DNA of 64,000 nucleotides, taken from Diaphorobacter nitroreducens. GTDB lineage: Bacteria; Pseudomonadota; Gammaproteobacteria; Burkholderiales; Burkholderiaceae_C. The notes below the pieces were generated by a model. The model was not told the DNA's origin. It ran no database searches and saw nothing but the letters and a program-made list of their open reading frames with translations. Positions within the stretch are counted from its first letter, which is position 1, and each line of letters opens with the position of its first letter. A program made the translations under genes and the position numbers. Positions 40,549 to 51,002 of the stretch are shown here, in pieces. The DNA lies in NCBI GenBank assembly GCA_003755025.1, contig RJVL01000003.1, positions 124,001 through 188,000 on the forward strand. Reading direction: 5' to 3'.

Positions 40549-41646
40549 TCAGAAGCCGAAATGGCGACGGATGCGCAGGCCGAAGATCGTTCCTGCGAAG
40601 GCCAGCGGCACCCAGATCCAGCCGTGGAGGCTGCCCGTGGAGATGCCCGACAGCATGGCGCCGACGTTGCAGCCGAAGGCCAGGCGTGAGCTGTACCCCA
40701 GCAGCAGGCCCGCGACCAGGGCCACGGCCCATTGCGTGCCCGTCAGCGCCTTGGCCGTGACCGGCTTGCCGGCCGACACCCACAGAGCGCCCCCGAGGAT
40801 GCCGATGTTGGTGATGCTGGTCACGTCCAGCAGCACGGTCTCCTGCAGGCGGGCGGCATTGCCGGGCTGGCTCCAGAACCAGTTGCCCGCCAGGTCCGCG
40901 GCACCGCTGGCCTGGGCGAGTTTTGCCGCCCACAGGCCAAAGCCGTAGACCACGCCCCAGGGCTGGCCGGCGATCACCAGGTTCAGCGTGGCCAGCAGCG
41001 CCAGCAGCACGGCGCCCACGATCCACCTGCGCACCAGCAGCGGCTGGGGCTGCGTGCCTTGCGGTCTCTGGGCACGGCGCGCATACCAGCGCACCGCCAC
41101 CGCGACCACGGCCAGCACCGCCAGCGTGATCAACAGTGCCTGTTGCCAACCGAAGCGATTGACCAAACCGACGGGCTGCGCGCGGCCCAGGTCCAGCCAG
41201 AAGCCCAGGTGCATCGAGCCCAGGAAACTGCCGAGCGCGAACAGCGGCAGGATCGCCGCGTTCATTGGAATGCCCAGGCCCGCCTTGTACAGCGTGCCGC
41301 TGCCGCAGCCGTCGGCAATTTGCATGCACAGCCCGAACACGAAGGCGCCGACCAGCAGGCTCACGCTGGGTGGGCCCAGGGCGGCCGTCAGTTCAGGAAA
41401 GTGGCCCAGCAGCGGCATGGCCATGGCTGCGGCCAGCGCCAGCAGCAGCAGCTGGCCCATGACGCCGCTGGCGTCCTTGTCCTCGATGAGCATGCGCCAG
41501 CCCGTGGTGAAGCCAAAGCGCTGGCCGGCCAGCACCGCGCCCAGGCCCAGACCCACGGCGAACAGGGCCGCTTGCCGCACGGACACGGCCCACAGCAGCC
41601 AGCCCAAGAAAATGGCCAGCAGGGCCGCAAGAGGAAGTCGTTTCAT
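40549..41646 (-). CDS. YeeE/YedE family sulfur (thiosulfate) transporter
   Basis: A 365-residue, ~9-10-helix membrane protein. The two halves carry the Cys motifs of the family: QIADGCGSGTLYKAG near residue 113 and SRLAFGCNVGAMLSGISTGSLHGW near 324. In characterised YeeE (TsuA) these cysteines line the thiosulfate path. Both are kept, so transport is likely. The ATG at 41646 is used; its ribosome-binding site is weak. A repeat copy separates it from the secreted sulfurtransferase gene upstream, and a 55-residue membrane protein follows. Confidence 0.92.
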   Translation of the reverse strand: MKRLPLAALLAIFLGWLLWAVSVRQAALFAVGLGLGAVLAGQRFGFTTGWRMLIEDKDASGVMGQLLLLALAAAMAMPLLGHFPELTAALGPPSVSLLVGAFVFGLCMQIADGCGSGTLYKAGLGIPMNAAILPLFALGSFLGSMHLGFWLDLGRAQPVGLVNRFGWQQALLITLAVLAVVAVAVRWYARRAQRPQGTQPQPLLVRRWIVGAVLLALLATLNLVIAGQPWGVVYGFGLWAAKLAQASGAADLAGNWFWSQPGNAARLQETVLLDVTSITNIGILGGALWVSAGKPVTAKALTGTQWAVALVAGLLLGYSSRLAFGCNVGAMLSGISTGSLHGWIWVPLAFAGTIFGLRIRRHFGF

Positions 41647-41665
41647 GGAAGAGGGCTAGAGATTC

Positions 41666-41717
41666 AAAAAAGTGAGCTGCTAGCGCTTGCCTGGCAAGCG
41701 CTAGAGGCCGATTTGAC
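41666..41717 (+). repeat. dispersed palindromic repeat, copy E
   Basis: GTGAGCTGCTAGCGCTTG, then GGCAAGCGCTAGAGGCCGATTT; the CTAGCGCTTGCC / GGCAAGCGCTAG arms form a perfect 12-bp stem. It lies between the sulfurtransferase and YeeE genes. Confidence 0.85.
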
Positions 41718-41753
41718 TATGAGGCTGTCAGGTGCCCAGCGCAGTGGGCTGGC

Positions 41754-42707
41754 TTACTTGAGCTTGCGTTCCCACCACTGCTTGGCGTCGTAGGCCAGGG
41801 CCTCGGCGCGGGTGGGCTGGTTCGCCATCAGCGGCGGCTCCTGGGACTGGGTCCAGTCCACCATGGAGCCGGCGTACAGCTTCACGCCGGGCAGGCCCGC
41901 CACTTCGGACAGGCCGAACCAGTCGGTGGCCGCCCAGTGGCCGGTATTGCAGAACGCGACCATGTCCTGGCCCTGTTCGCGCTTGACCTTGGCGGCGATC
42001 TGCCGGGCCGTCGCCGCATCCACGAAGGTGGAGGTGCCGGGAACGAACCACTGGTTGAAGTCCAGCTGCTGTGCGCCCGGCAGGGTGCCAGACACCTTGG
42101 CCGCCGGCGCACGCACCTTGCCCTGGTAGAAGGCATCGGGGCGCGAATCCACCAGTGCGGCGTTGCTCAGGCGAATGTGCTGGCCCACGTCCTCGCGCGT
42201 GGCCAGCAGGCGGGTGTCCAGCGTGGGCGTGTACTGGCTGGCCGCGACCTGTGGCACCTCGGCCGTCAACGGAAGCTGGGCTTGGCCCCAGGCCTTCATG
42301 CCGCCATTGAGGATGGAGAGTTCCTTGAGGCCCAGCAGCTTCAGCGTCCAGTACACGCGCGCCGCCGCGCCGAAATCCGTCGGGTCCGCGCCCGTGGAGA
42401 CCACCACGGCATGCGTGGTGGGCGTGAGCCCCAGCGACTGCACCAGCGCGGTGAGCCGGGGCAGGTCGGGCAGTTCACCCGGGTTGCTGGCGGGGCCGCG
42501 CCACTTGCCGTAGGGGGCATTCACCGCACCCGGAATGTGCTGGGCGCCGTAGCTGGCGGGGTCGCGGATGTCGATCACGCGCGGCGGCGTGGCCTGCGTT
42601 GTCTGGGCCTTCAGTTCGGCGGGCGTCAGCAGTGGCTGGGCTGCCCACGCCGCAGGGGCCACATGGGCGGCCGTGGCGAATACCGCGAGGGCGAGCAGTT
42701 TTTTCAT
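41754..42707 (-). CDS. secreted two-domain rhodanese sulfurtransferase
   Basis: A 317-residue protein with a signal peptide to about residue 22 (AAWAA). Two rhodanese domains follow: the inactive first (RVIDIRDPASYGAQHIPGAVNAPYGKWRG) and the catalytic second with the active-site loop AFCNTGHWAATDWFGLSE (Cys ~250). The loop CNTGHWA is typical of periplasmic thiosulfate/3-mercaptopyruvate sulfurtransferases associated with YeeE-type transporters. It may deliver sulfane sulfur for uptake through the downstream permease. The exact donor is not predictable. Confidence 0.9.
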   Translation of the reverse strand: MKKLLALAVFATAAHVAPAAWAAQPLLTPAELKAQTTQATPPRVIDIRDPASYGAQHIPGAVNAPYGKWRGPASNPGELPDLPRLTALVQSLGLTPTTHAVVVSTGADPTDFGAAARVYWTLKLLGLKELSILNGGMKAWGQAQLPLTAEVPQVAASQYTPTLDTRLLATREDVGQHIRLSNAALVDSRPDAFYQGKVRAPAAKVSGTLPGAQQLDFNQWFVPGTSTFVDAATARQIAAKVKREQGQDMVAFCNTGHWAATDWFGLSEVAGLPGVKLYAGSMVDWTQSQEPPLMANQPTRAEALAYDAKQWWERKLK

Positions 42708-42843
42708 GGCGATCTCGAAAACAGTCGTTCAGGGAAGGGCGTCATTGTCCCGCGCCCTTGAGCCTCATCAACGACAGAATCGGATTGTTCTTATAGCCAA
42801 TATGGATAAGCCAGGCCCGGCCCACCGCGGCGCCGGGCGGCTT

Positions 42844-45297
42844 TCAGAGGCCGCTGCCGAGCCTGCGCGGCACGCGCCGCCGCCCCAGCGCCATGGCCTG
42901 CCACGCGCGGCGGTAGGCCAGCAGCGTGCTTTCGGCGCGCGCCCGCACGCTGCCTTCCCACGGCTCGTCGGGGGTGAGGCCCGCGTGCGTACCAGTGAGC
43001 AGCGCAATGCCCTCGCTGACGTGCTGCGCCGTATAGACGTGAAAGCGCCCCGCCGCGACCGCATCCACCACGGCGGGCGAGAGCATCAGGTGGCGCTGGT
43101 TGCGGGCCGGAATCAGCACGCCCTGCGTGCCGGTCAGGCCCGCGTGCGCGCACACGCGGAACCAGCCCTCGATCTTCTCGTTCAGCCCGCCCACGGGCAG
43201 CACCTCACCGTGCTGGTTGAGCGCGCCGGTAACCGCGATGTCCTGGCGCAGCGGCAGGCCCGACAGCGACGACAGCAGGGCATACAGCTCGGCGCAGGAG
43301 GCCGAGTCGCCCTCAATGCCGCTGTACTCCTGCTCCAGCACGATGGACGCGTTGAGCGCCAGCGGCGCCAGGTGTCCGAACAGCGCGCTGAAATAACTGT
43401 GCAGGATGAGCACGCCCTTGTCGTGGATCGGGCCGGACAGCTCGACCTCGCGCTCGATGTTGACCAGGCCTTCTTGGCCCGCATGCGTGCGCGCGGTGAT
43501 GCGCACCGGAAAGCCGAAGCGGTAGTCGCCCAGGTCGATCTGCGTGAGCGCATTCAACTGGCCGACGCGCGTGCCGTCCAGCGTGATGAGCAACTCGCCC
43601 TCGGCAATCGATTCGTGCAATGCCTCCTCGGGGGCGTTGTGGCGCTGGCGCTTGGCGATCAGCGCGGCTTCCACGTCGGCCGCATCGGTCAGCGCCGCGC
43701 CGCGTGCCCGCGCCTGGGCCGCGCTTTCGAGCAGCAGGGCTTCCAGCAGGGAAAAGCGCGCGCTCTGGCGCGACTGGTCGTCGGCCTCGCGGTGGGTGAA
43801 TTCCAGCAGGCGGGCCACGGCCGCGGCGCTGCAGTGCGGCAGGCCGCGGCGGGCGCACGCGCGCGCGATGAACACGGCGCTGGCGTAATGCGTCTGGGCG
43901 CTGGCGGTGAAGCGCTCGGCAAAATCCACCTTCACGCGAAAGCGCTGCGCCAGGTCTTCGTCGCCCTCCTGCAGCACGTAATACTCGACGGCGGTGCCGA
44001 TCAGCACGAGCTTGACGTCCACATCCACGCCCTCGGGCTGCAGCGCCACTGTCGGCCCACCACCGCCATGGCTGGCGGCCGTGTCCTCGACCGCCAGGCG
44101 GCTGCAGCGCAGGAAGCGGCGCAGCCGTTCCCACAGCGGCGTATCGCCCAGCAGGTCGCGCAGGAACAGCATCAGGTAGCCGCCGTGCGCACGCAGCAGG
44201 CCGCCGGCGTGGATGCTGGAGAAATCGGCATACGGCGCGTCTTCCCCGGATTCGTACTGGATGTGGCCGAACAGGTTGCGCAGCTGCGGGTTGTCTTCGA
44301 CCACCACTGGCGCGCCCTTCAGGGAAGCGTTGTCCACCGCCAAGTTCACCTGGCACAGCGCCAGCAGGTTGGCCAGTTGGTCGCGGCGTTCCTCTTCCTG
44401 CGGATCGTCGGGCTGCTCGCCTTCGTGAGGCACGAAGAGCTCAAGGTCGTCGAGCACCTCGCGCTGCACCTGGTCGAGCCAGCGTCCCAGCTTGACCGCG
44501 TCCTTGATCTGCTTGCGCAGGCCCTGGCGGATGTCGTCCAGACCGTGCGTCACCAGCGGGCCGGCGCTCTGGCGCAGAAGCTGCGCCAGCGCATCGTCGC
44601 GCGCGCGCTCCAGCGGGCGGGTCTGTTCCAGGAAGCGCACGATCTCCGCGCGCAGCTCCTGCTCGGCCAGCTCGATGGCGGCGCGCTCGGGTGCGCCGAG
44701 CGCTGCGCCATCGGCCTCCGTCAGCGGCTCGCCGCCCGGGCCCAGCAGGGTGAACACCATCTGCCCTTGTTCACGCGACAGGCGAAACCGCCGTGCACGC
44801 GCGAAGTCGGCCAACTGGCTGAAGGCGCGCGCCTCGTCGCTCTGGTAGCGCTTGTGGATGCGCTCGCGCTCGTTCTTCACGTCCGGCGCAGCCAGGCGCT
44901 TGGGGATCTCCGCCTCCAGCTGGCGGCTCCAGCTCGCCATCTGGTCGCGCAGCTGGCGCCCCTGGCCCGCGGGCAGGCGCAGGGCGCGTGGACGTTCGGG
45001 TGCGTCAAAGTCGTGCAGAAAGCACAGGTCCGGCGGCACGGGCCGGCTGGCGGCCGCTTCGTCCATGGCCTGGCGCATCAGGGAGGCACGGCCGCTGCCG
45101 ACCTCGCCCAGCACGAACAGGTGGTAGTCGGGCTGTTGCATGGTCAGCCCGAACCGGGCCGCATCGAACGCGCGCTGCTGGCCGATCCACGGCAGGGGCT
45201 CGGCCACCAGTGCGCGTGTGTCGTCAAAGCCCAGGCTCTCGGGGCGGATGCTCAGGCGCAGCTGGCCGGGTGCGAGTGCCGTGCAGGGCGCGCTCAT
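42844..45297 (-). CDS. Lon-related AAA protease (AAA_32/LonB-like) with degenerate P-loop
   Basis: An 817-residue protein of the Lon-related family that includes E. coli YcbZ. The N-terminal ATPase-like part shows [14 protein letters not shown] near residue 63, where the P-loop Lys is replaced by Arg. A long helical insert follows. The C-terminal Lon protease domain is intact, with Ser in [14 protein letters not shown] near 664 and Lys in [12 protein letters not shown] near 705. So proteolysis is likely, but ATP binding at this site may be weak. Its start overlaps the hemH stop by four bases (ATGA), so the two genes are coupled. The biological substrate is unknown. Confidence 0.9.
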   Translation of the reverse strand: MSAPCTALAPGQLRLSIRPESLGFDDTRALVAEPLPWIGQQRAFDAARFGLTMQQPDYHLFVLGEVGSGRASLMRQAMDEAAASRPVPPDLCFLHDFDAPERPRALRLPAGQGRQLRDQMASWSRQLEAEIPKRLAAPDVKNERERIHKRYQSDEARAFSQLADFARARRFRLSREQGQMVFTLLGPGGEPLTEADGAALGAPERAAIELAEQELRAEIVRFLEQTRPLERARDDALAQLLRQSAGPLVTHGLDDIRQGLRKQIKDAVKLGRWLDQVQREVLDDLELFVPHEGEQPDDPQEEERRDQLANLLALCQVNLAVDNASLKGAPVVVEDNPQLRNLFGHIQYESGEDAPYADFSSIHAGGLLRAHGGYLMLFLRDLLGDTPLWERLRRFLRCSRLAVEDTAASHGGGGPTVALQPEGVDVDVKLVLIGTAVEYYVLQEGDEDLAQRFRVKVDFAERFTASAQTHYASAVFIARACARRGLPHCSAAAVARLLEFTHREADDQSRQSARFSLLEALLLESAAQARARGAALTDAADVEAALIAKRQRHNAPEEALHESIAEGELLITLDGTRVGQLNALTQIDLGDYRFGFPVRITARTHAGQEGLVNIEREVELSGPIHDKGVLILHSYFSALFGHLAPLALNASIVLEQEYSGIEGDSASCAELYALLSSLSGLPLRQDIAVTGALNQHGEVLPVGGLNEKIEGWFRVCAHAGLTGTQGVLIPARNQRHLMLSPAVVDAVAAGRFHVYTAQHVSEGIALLTGTHAGLTPDEPWEGSVRARAESTLLAYRRAWQAMALGRRRVPRRLGSGL

Positions 45298-46352
45298 GGC
45301 TGGCTCCAGCCCGCCAGGTGCTGTTGCGCAATGCGGCTCAAGGCGGTGATCCAGGCGGGGTTGTCGTTCAGGCAGGGGATGTAACGGAAGTCCTGGCCGC
45401 CTGCGTGCAGGAAGGCCTCGCGTGCCTCCTGGTTGATCTCCTCCAGCGTTTCCAGGCAGTCACTGGTGAAGCCTGGGCACATCACGTCCACGCGGCGCGT
45501 GCCGCCCTGTGCCAGCGCCACCAGCGAGGGTTCGGTGTAGGGCTCCAGCCAGCGGGCCTTGCCAAAGCGCGACTGGAAGGTCAGCAGGTACCGGTCTTCG
45601 CCCAGCCCCAGCACCTGCGCGAGCAGCCGGGCCGTGTTGCGGCATTGCTCCGCGTAGGGGTCGCCCAATCGCACATTGCGTTCGGGAATGCCGTGAAAAC
45701 TCATCACCAGCTTGTCCGCCGGGCCGCCCTCGCGCTGCCAGTGCGCGCGCACCGACTGGGCCAGCGCGGCAATGTAGTCCGGGTGGTCGTGGTAGTCGTT
45801 CACGAAGCGCAGTTCGGGAAAGCAACGCGAGCGGCGCACCCACGCGGCCACGTCGTCGAACACGCTGGCGGTGGTCGTGGCCGAGTACTGCGGGTACAGC
45901 GGCAGCACCAGCGCGCGGCGCACGCCGGCGTCCTGCAGCACCTGCAGTTGCGCACCAATGGCCGGCTGACCGTAGCGCATGGCGTGCAGTACCCTCACCG
46001 GCTGGCCGGCCTCGCCCAGCCAGCCGCGCAGCATCACCGCCTGCTTGGCCGTCCACACGGCGAGCGGGGAGCCTTCTTCCGTCCAGATGCTGGCGTACTT
46101 GGCGGCCGACTTGGCCGGCCGCGTGCGCAGGATGATCCCGTACAGCAGAGGCAGCCACAGCGCCCGCGGAATTTCCACCACCCGCGGGTCGCCCAGGAAC
46201 TGCGCCAGATAGCGGCGCAGCGCCGGTGCGGTGGGGGCGTCTGGCGTGCCCAGGTTGCACAGCAGAATGGCGGTGCTTTCGCGTGCTGCGGTGGTCTGGA
46301 TCGAAGAGGCTGAGGCCGTCTGGGCGGCATGGTGAGAAGGCGAGGCGGGCAT
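45294..46352 (-). CDS. hemH: ferrochelatase HemH
   Basis: A 352-residue enzyme that inserts ferrous iron into protoporphyrin IX, the last step of heme synthesis, at the cytoplasmic face of the membrane. Diagnostic segments are [29 protein letters not shown], the metal-site His in [12 protein letters not shown], and [15 protein letters not shown]. Length is typical. About 25 extra Ala/Ser-rich residues precede the conserved start, so the true ATG may be internal. It is upstream of and coupled to the Lon-related protease gene, and divergent from the HAD gene. Confidence 0.95.
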   Translation of the reverse strand: MPASPSHHAAQTASASSIQTTAARESTAILLCNLGTPDAPTAPALRRYLAQFLGDPRVVEIPRALWLPLLYGIILRTRPAKSAAKYASIWTEEGSPLAVWTAKQAVMLRGWLGEAGQPVRVLHAMRYGQPAIGAQLQVLQDAGVRRALVLPLYPQYSATTTASVFDDVAAWVRRSRCFPELRFVNDYHDHPDYIAALAQSVRAHWQREGGPADKLVMSFHGIPERNVRLGDPYAEQCRNTARLLAQVLGLGEDRYLLTFQSRFGKARWLEPYTEPSLVALAQGGTRRVDVMCPGFTSDCLETLEEINQEAREAFLHAGGQDFRYIPCLNDNPAWITALSRIAQQHLAGWSQP

Positions 46353-46391
46353 GCGGTGATTGTGGCAAATGCCGGGCGGTATGCTCGGGCC

Positions 46392-47084
46392 ATGCTCGAT
46401 ATTTCCCGCATCCGCGCCATCACTCTTGACCTGGATGACACCCTATGGCCTATCTGGCCCACCATTGCGCGGGCTGAGAAGGTGCTGATCGAGTGGCTGC
46501 TCACGGTGGCGCCCGGCGCCTCGGCGCTGCTGGCGTCGCCCGATACGTCCCGCATGCTCCGTGCGCAGGTGGCGTCCGCCCATGCGCACCTGTCGCACGA
46601 CCTGACGGTGCTGCGCCGCGAGACCATCCGCGCAGCGCTGCGCCAGGCGGGCGAGGACGAGTCGCTCACGGACCAGGGGTTCGACGTGTTCTTTGCCGAG
46701 CGCCAGCGGGTGGAGCTGTTCGACGATGCGATCGCGGCGCTGGAATTCCTCTCGGCGCGCCACCCGTTGGTGGCGCTGTCCAATGGCAATGCGGACCTGC
46801 AGGCGATCGGCATCGGACGGTACTTTCGCGCCAGCATCAGCGCCCGCGAGTTCGGGATTGCCAAGCCCGACCCCCGCATCTTCCATGAGGCGGCGCGGGT
46901 GCTGGACCTGCCGCCCGCGGCCGTGCTGCACATAGGCGACGATGCCACGCTGGATGCGCATGGCGCGCTGGGCGCCGGCATGCAGGCGGCCTGGCTCAAT
47001 CGGGGCGATGCAGTCTGGCCGCACGCGGTGGCGCCTCCTGCCACCGTGCGCGACCTGGCCGCGCTGTGCCGCCTGCTGGGGTAG
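46392..47084 (+). CDS. HAD-family hydrolase (phosphatase)
   Basis: A 230-residue haloacid-dehalogenase-superfamily enzyme. Motif I is [16 protein letters not shown] (nucleophile Asp), motif II is [10 protein letters not shown], the Lys is in [14 protein letters not shown] and motif IV is [14 protein letters not shown]. The cap is helical (subclass I). Substrates in this group are small phosphates such as flavin or phosphoglycolate-like compounds; the specific one cannot be read from the sequence. The ATG at 46392 gives the normal N-terminus. Divergent from hemH with a gap of only 39 bases. Confidence 0.9.
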   Translation: MLDISRIRAITLDLDDTLWPIWPTIARAEKVLIEWLLTVAPGASALLASPDTSRMLRAQVASAHAHLSHDLTVLRRETIRAALRQAGEDESLTDQGFDVFFAERQRVELFDDAIAALEFLSARHPLVALSNGNADLQAIGIGRYFRASISAREFGIAKPDPRIFHEAARVLDLPPAAVLHIGDDATLDAHGALGAGMQAAWLNRGDAVWPHAVAPPATVRDLAALCRLLG

Positions 47085-47096
47085 GCGTGGTCCGTG

Positions 47097-49835
47097 TCAG
47101 CGATGGGCGTGGCGTGCGCGCCAGCGCCGCAGAGCCGCCTTCTCCAGTTCGGCCAGCGTGAAGACGGCCAGCCCGGCCAGCAGGACGCGCGACCATTCCT
47201 GCACAGACAGGTCCGTGGAGCCGAACACGGCCTGCATCCAGGGCAGGTGCACGAAGCCCAGTTGCAGCAGCGCACAGAGGGCGATGGTCAGCGGCACCTT
47301 GGGATTGCCCAGCAATCCCTCGCGCGACAGCACGCTGCGCTCGATGTGCCGGCTGTTGAGCAGGTAGAACATCTCCATCACCACCACCGCGCTGACAGCC
47401 ATGGTGCGCGCGGTTTCGATCGCAGCGCCGTTGGACAGCTCCCACAGGAACAGCCCGAGCGAAGCCGCCGCCATGCAAACCGCCACCATGAGCACACGCC
47501 ACGCGAACAGGCCGGACAGCAGCTTTTCCTGCGGAGGCCGGGGAGGGCGGCGCATGACGTCGTCCTCCGCAGGCTCGAATGCCAGCGCCACGCCCAGCGT
47601 GCTGGACGTGACCAGATTGATCCACAGCACCTGCGCCGCGGTGAGCGGCAGCAGCAGGCCGAATGCGATGGCGGCAAACACGATCAGCGCCTCGCCCCCA
47701 TTGGTGGGCAGCATGAACAAGATGAATTTGCGCACGTTGTCGTAGATGCCTCGGCCCTCGCGCACCGCATGGCCCAGCGTGGCGAAGTTGTCGTCGGTCA
47801 GCACCATGGCGGCCGCGTCCTTGGCGGCCTCGGTACCGTTCCTGCCCATGGCGACTCCCACGTCGGCGCGCTTGAGTGCGGGCGCGTCGTTCACGCCGTC
47901 GCCCGTCATGGCCACGACTTCACCGCGGGACTGCAGGGCTTGCACCAGGCGCAGCTTGTGTTCGGGACTGGCACGTGCGAACACGTCCACGCTGGCCACC
48001 ACGTCGCGCAAGGCGGCGTCGTCCAGCAGCTCGATCTCGGCGCCCGTGAGGGCGGGGCGGCCCAGGCCGATGCCCAGCTGCGCGCCAATCGCACGTGCGG
48101 TTTCGCCGTGGTCGCCGGTGATCATCTTCACGCGTACGCCCGCGGCCTGGCATTCGGCCACCGCGGCCACGGCCTCGGGGCGCGGCGGGTCCATGCTGCC
48201 CAGCAGCCCGAGCAGCGTGAAGCCGCCCTCCATGTCGGCGAACTGCAGCGCGTGCTGCTGCGCCGGCACGCGCTTGATGGCGATCGCCAGCACGCGCAGC
48301 GCCCGCGCCGCGCAGTCGTTGGCTGCGCGGCGCCAGTAGTCGTGCTGCAGCGGGGCATCGGTGGCCGCGCCATCGGCGGGCCACTGGCGCTGTGCGTTGC
48401 ACATGTCCAGCACACGCTCGGGGGCTCCTTTCACCAGGATCACCGCATGCCCCGCGTGGTCGTGGTGCAGTGTGGCCATGAAGCGGTGCTCGGACTCGAA
48501 CGGTATGGCGTCGATGCGCGGCTGGCGCGCATGCAGCGCCGTGGCGTCCAGCCCCGCCTTGAGCGCCAGGGTGACGAGCGCGCCCTCCGTCGGGTCGCCC
48601 GTCAGGCTCCAGCCCTGGGGTCCGTCGTGCAGCGTGGCGTCGTTGCACAGCAGCGCCACCTGGGCCACGGACTGCAGGGCAGGGTGTTCTTGCGCAGTGA
48701 TGGGCACGCCCCCGATGAGGAAGCCCCCCTGCGGCGCATAGCCGCTGCCGGTCACAGCTATGACATGGTCGGCGGTCACCACGCGCTGCACGGTCATCTC
48801 GTTGCAAGTGAGGGTGCCGGTCTTGTCGGAGCAGATCACGGTGACAGCCCCCAGCGTTTCCACCGCCGGCAGGTGGCGGATGATGGCGTTGTGCTGCGCC
48901 ATGCGCCGCACGCCCATGGCCAAGGTGATGGTCATGATGGCGGGCAACCCCTCGGGGATGGCCGAGGCCGCCAGCGCCACGGCCATCATGAACATGTCCG
49001 CGGGTGCCTGAGCGCGCCAGAGCACGCCGATGGCGAACGTGGCGAGCACGAACAGCCCGATGGCCAGCGCCAGCCAGCGGCTGAACTGCGCGATCTGCCG
49101 CAGCAGCGGCGTGGTGCTCGCCTGCACCTGGGCCAACAGCGTGCTGATGCGCCCCAGTTCACTGTTCGTGCCCGTAGCCACCACGGTGCCCAAAGCGGTG
49201 CCCGCGGCCACCAGCGTGCCGGAGTAGAGCATGCTGCGGCGGTCGCCCAAAGCGGCGTCGGCTGCCACGGCGGCTTCGTCCTTGTCGCAGGGCACGGACT
49301 CGCCCGTCAGCACGGCCTCGTCGGCGCGCAGGCTGCGGGCCGTGAGGATGCGCAGATCCGCGGGCACCTTGTCGCCGGACGCGAGGATGACGATGTCGCC
49401 CGGCACGAGCTGGTCGGCGTCCACCAGTTGGCGCTCTCCCCCGCGCAGCACCGTGGCCTGGTGCGAGAGCATGTGGCGTATCGCGTCCAGCGCCGACTCG
49501 GCCTTGCCCTCCTGCAAGAAACCGATGATGGCGTTGACGATCACGGCCCCCAATAGCACCCCGGTGTCGATCCAGTGCGCCAGTGCCGCGGTGACCGTCG
49601 CGGCAGCGAGCATCACGTAGATCAGCACGTTGTGAAATTGCTGCAGCAGGCGCAGCCAGGCCGGTCGGCGCGGCGGCGCGGGCAGGCGGTTGGGGCCGAA
49701 GCGTGCCAGGCGCCGCGCCACCTCGGCATGCGCCAGGCCGTGGCGGTCGTCGGTTTGCAGCCGTTGCAGCGCTTCGTCAGCGGACAGCGCATGCCACGGG
49801 GTGTCGCGGGCATCGGTGGATGGAGGCAGGTGCAT
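47097..49835 (-). CDS. P2-type cation-transporting ATPase
   Basis: A 912-residue P-type ATPase. The phosphorylation motif SDKTGTLT is near residue 338, the TGES actuator motif is in DEAVLTGESVPCDKDE and the hinge is MTGDGVNDAPALKRADVG. Helix 4 reads AIPEGLPAIMT, the PEGL form of the P2 (Ca2+/Na+/K+-type) class rather than the CPC of heavy-metal pumps. An N-terminal cation_ATPase_N domain and four C-terminal helices are present. Ca2+ or another light cation is likely. The ATG at 49835 is preferred to an upstream start at 49907 because the family starts close to WHALSADEALQRL. Confidence 0.92.
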   Translation of the reverse strand: MHLPPSTDARDTPWHALSADEALQRLQTDDRHGLAHAEVARRLARFGPNRLPAPPRRPAWLRLLQQFHNVLIYVMLAAATVTAALAHWIDTGVLLGAVIVNAIIGFLQEGKAESALDAIRHMLSHQATVLRGGERQLVDADQLVPGDIVILASGDKVPADLRILTARSLRADEAVLTGESVPCDKDEAAVAADAALGDRRSMLYSGTLVAAGTALGTVVATGTNSELGRISTLLAQVQASTTPLLRQIAQFSRWLALAIGLFVLATFAIGVLWRAQAPADMFMMAVALAASAIPEGLPAIMTITLAMGVRRMAQHNAIIRHLPAVETLGAVTVICSDKTGTLTCNEMTVQRVVTADHVIAVTGSGYAPQGGFLIGGVPITAQEHPALQSVAQVALLCNDATLHDGPQGWSLTGDPTEGALVTLALKAGLDATALHARQPRIDAIPFESEHRFMATLHHDHAGHAVILVKGAPERVLDMCNAQRQWPADGAATDAPLQHDYWRRAANDCAARALRVLAIAIKRVPAQQHALQFADMEGGFTLLGLLGSMDPPRPEAVAAVAECQAAGVRVKMITGDHGETARAIGAQLGIGLGRPALTGAEIELLDDAALRDVVASVDVFARASPEHKLRLVQALQSRGEVVAMTGDGVNDAPALKRADVGVAMGRNGTEAAKDAAAMVLTDDNFATLGHAVREGRGIYDNVRKFILFMLPTNGGEALIVFAAIAFGLLLPLTAAQVLWINLVTSSTLGVALAFEPAEDDVMRRPPRPPQEKLLSGLFAWRVLMVAVCMAAASLGLFLWELSNGAAIETARTMAVSAVVVMEMFYLLNSRHIERSVLSREGLLGNPKVPLTIALCALLQLGFVHLPWMQAVFGSTDLSVQEWSRVLLAGLAVFTLAELEKAALRRWRARHAHR

Positions 49836-49960
49836 GCAGGGCGGGCGCCGGGCGACGCGACGGGTCGAGTGAACCCAGTCTAGGTCCGCAGGCGCGGACC
49901 GTGCCAATGCCCCAGTGCCAGGCCGGGGAAAGTGGCCGCTATTGGCCTTCGCTTGCTATT

Positions 49961-50010
49961 TAAACAATAGCTGACTGCGCTTGCCGGTTGGTCGTTTAAT
50001 GCTGTTTTTG
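49961..50010 (+). repeat. dispersed palindromic repeat, copy F (degenerate), in a 345-bp gene-free gap
   Basis: CAATAGCTGACTGCGCTTGCC, then a poorly matching right half ending GCTGTTTTTG. It lies in the 49836-50180 gap between the P-type ATPase start and the hydrolase stop. Nothing else was recognised there. Confidence 0.6.
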
Positions 50011-50180
50011 ATACGCATCACGCGGCCGTAAATGGTCGACGCAGGCAAGCAGGGGCTAGTGTTTCGCATGTGGCAGGGGAAGTCATATCCCCTCTGCCGA
50101 GGCGGCGGCGCCCATCATCCATCGGGCAGGGGAGCGCTGAAGGGGATGCCCCGCACCGCCGGCCCTGCCGTGCAACGATC

Positions 50181-51002
50181 TCAGGCGGAGATGCGTCTTG
50201 CCAGGAAGTCGCGGATGGCGAACAGCGTTGCGTCCGGTGCTTCGGTCATCTGGTGGTGGCCCGCCGGCAGATGGACGATCTGCACGTCCTTGTCCGCGGA
50301 TCGCGCGGCCTGGATCAACCCCTGCGCGGCCTTGGGCGCGGTCATCTGGTCTTGTGTGCCCAAGGCAAACAGCACGGGGCACTGCACCGCTGCGATGGCC
50401 TGCTCGCCATGGGAGTAGCTGTCGCAGGCGACGAAGCCGCGGTGGAACACATTGACCTGCGGGTTGCTGCGCAGCACCTTGCGGCCCAGCGCCATGCCCG
50501 CGCCGTACACCCAGAAGCCCGCGCCTGAGGGGGGCGCGAGGGTGCTGCGCGAGAACACGTTGACCATGCGCAGCGCCTGCTCGGGGTCGGTCTGCGATGC
50601 CTCGATGAGCGCGGGCGACACCTTCATCGGGTAGGCCGTACCCACCAGCACCAGATGGCTCACGCGCGCGCCCAGGCGGGCGGCGGCCTCCAGCGCGATC
50701 AACGAGCCCCAGCTATGGCCCACCAGCGCGGCGCGCTGGATGGACAATGCGTCGAGCAGGGCGCCCACGAAGTCGGCGGCCTGCTCCACGCTTGCAGGGG
50801 CATCGCCCGCGCTTTTGCTGTGGCCGGGCAGATCCACGGCCAGCACGTTCCAGCCATGGTTGGCCATGTAGCGGCTTTGCAGCGCCCAGACGCTGTGGTC
50901 ATTGAGTACGCCGTGGATGAACACCACGGTGGGCTTGGCGGCATCGAAGGGCTTGCCGCCGGTGTAACAGTAGGTCTGTGCGCCGTTGACTTGCACGTAC
51001 AT
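50181..51002 (-). CDS. alpha/beta hydrolase
   Basis: A 273-residue alpha/beta hydrolase. The oxyanion motif is FIHGVLNDHSVW, the nucleophile GHSWGS (Ser ~98), the acid lies in FALGTQDQMTAP and the His in LPAGHHQMTEAP. The fold is clear, the substrate is not; HSWGS-type enzymes include many small esterases and C-C hydrolases. Its ATG shares one base with the metY stop (TGATG), so it is translated from the metY transcript. The link to methionine synthesis is unexplained. Confidence 0.88.
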   Translation of the reverse strand: MYVQVNGAQTYCYTGGKPFDAAKPTVVFIHGVLNDHSVWALQSRYMANHGWNVLAVDLPGHSKSAGDAPASVEQAADFVGALLDALSIQRAALVGHSWGSLIALEAAARLGARVSHLVLVGTAYPMKVSPALIEASQTDPEQALRMVNVFSRSTLAPPSGAGFWVYGAGMALGRKVLRSNPQVNVFHRGFVACDSYSHGEQAIAAVQCPVLFALGTQDQMTAPKAAQGLIQAARSADKDVQIVHLPAGHHQMTEAPDATLFAIRDFLARRISA

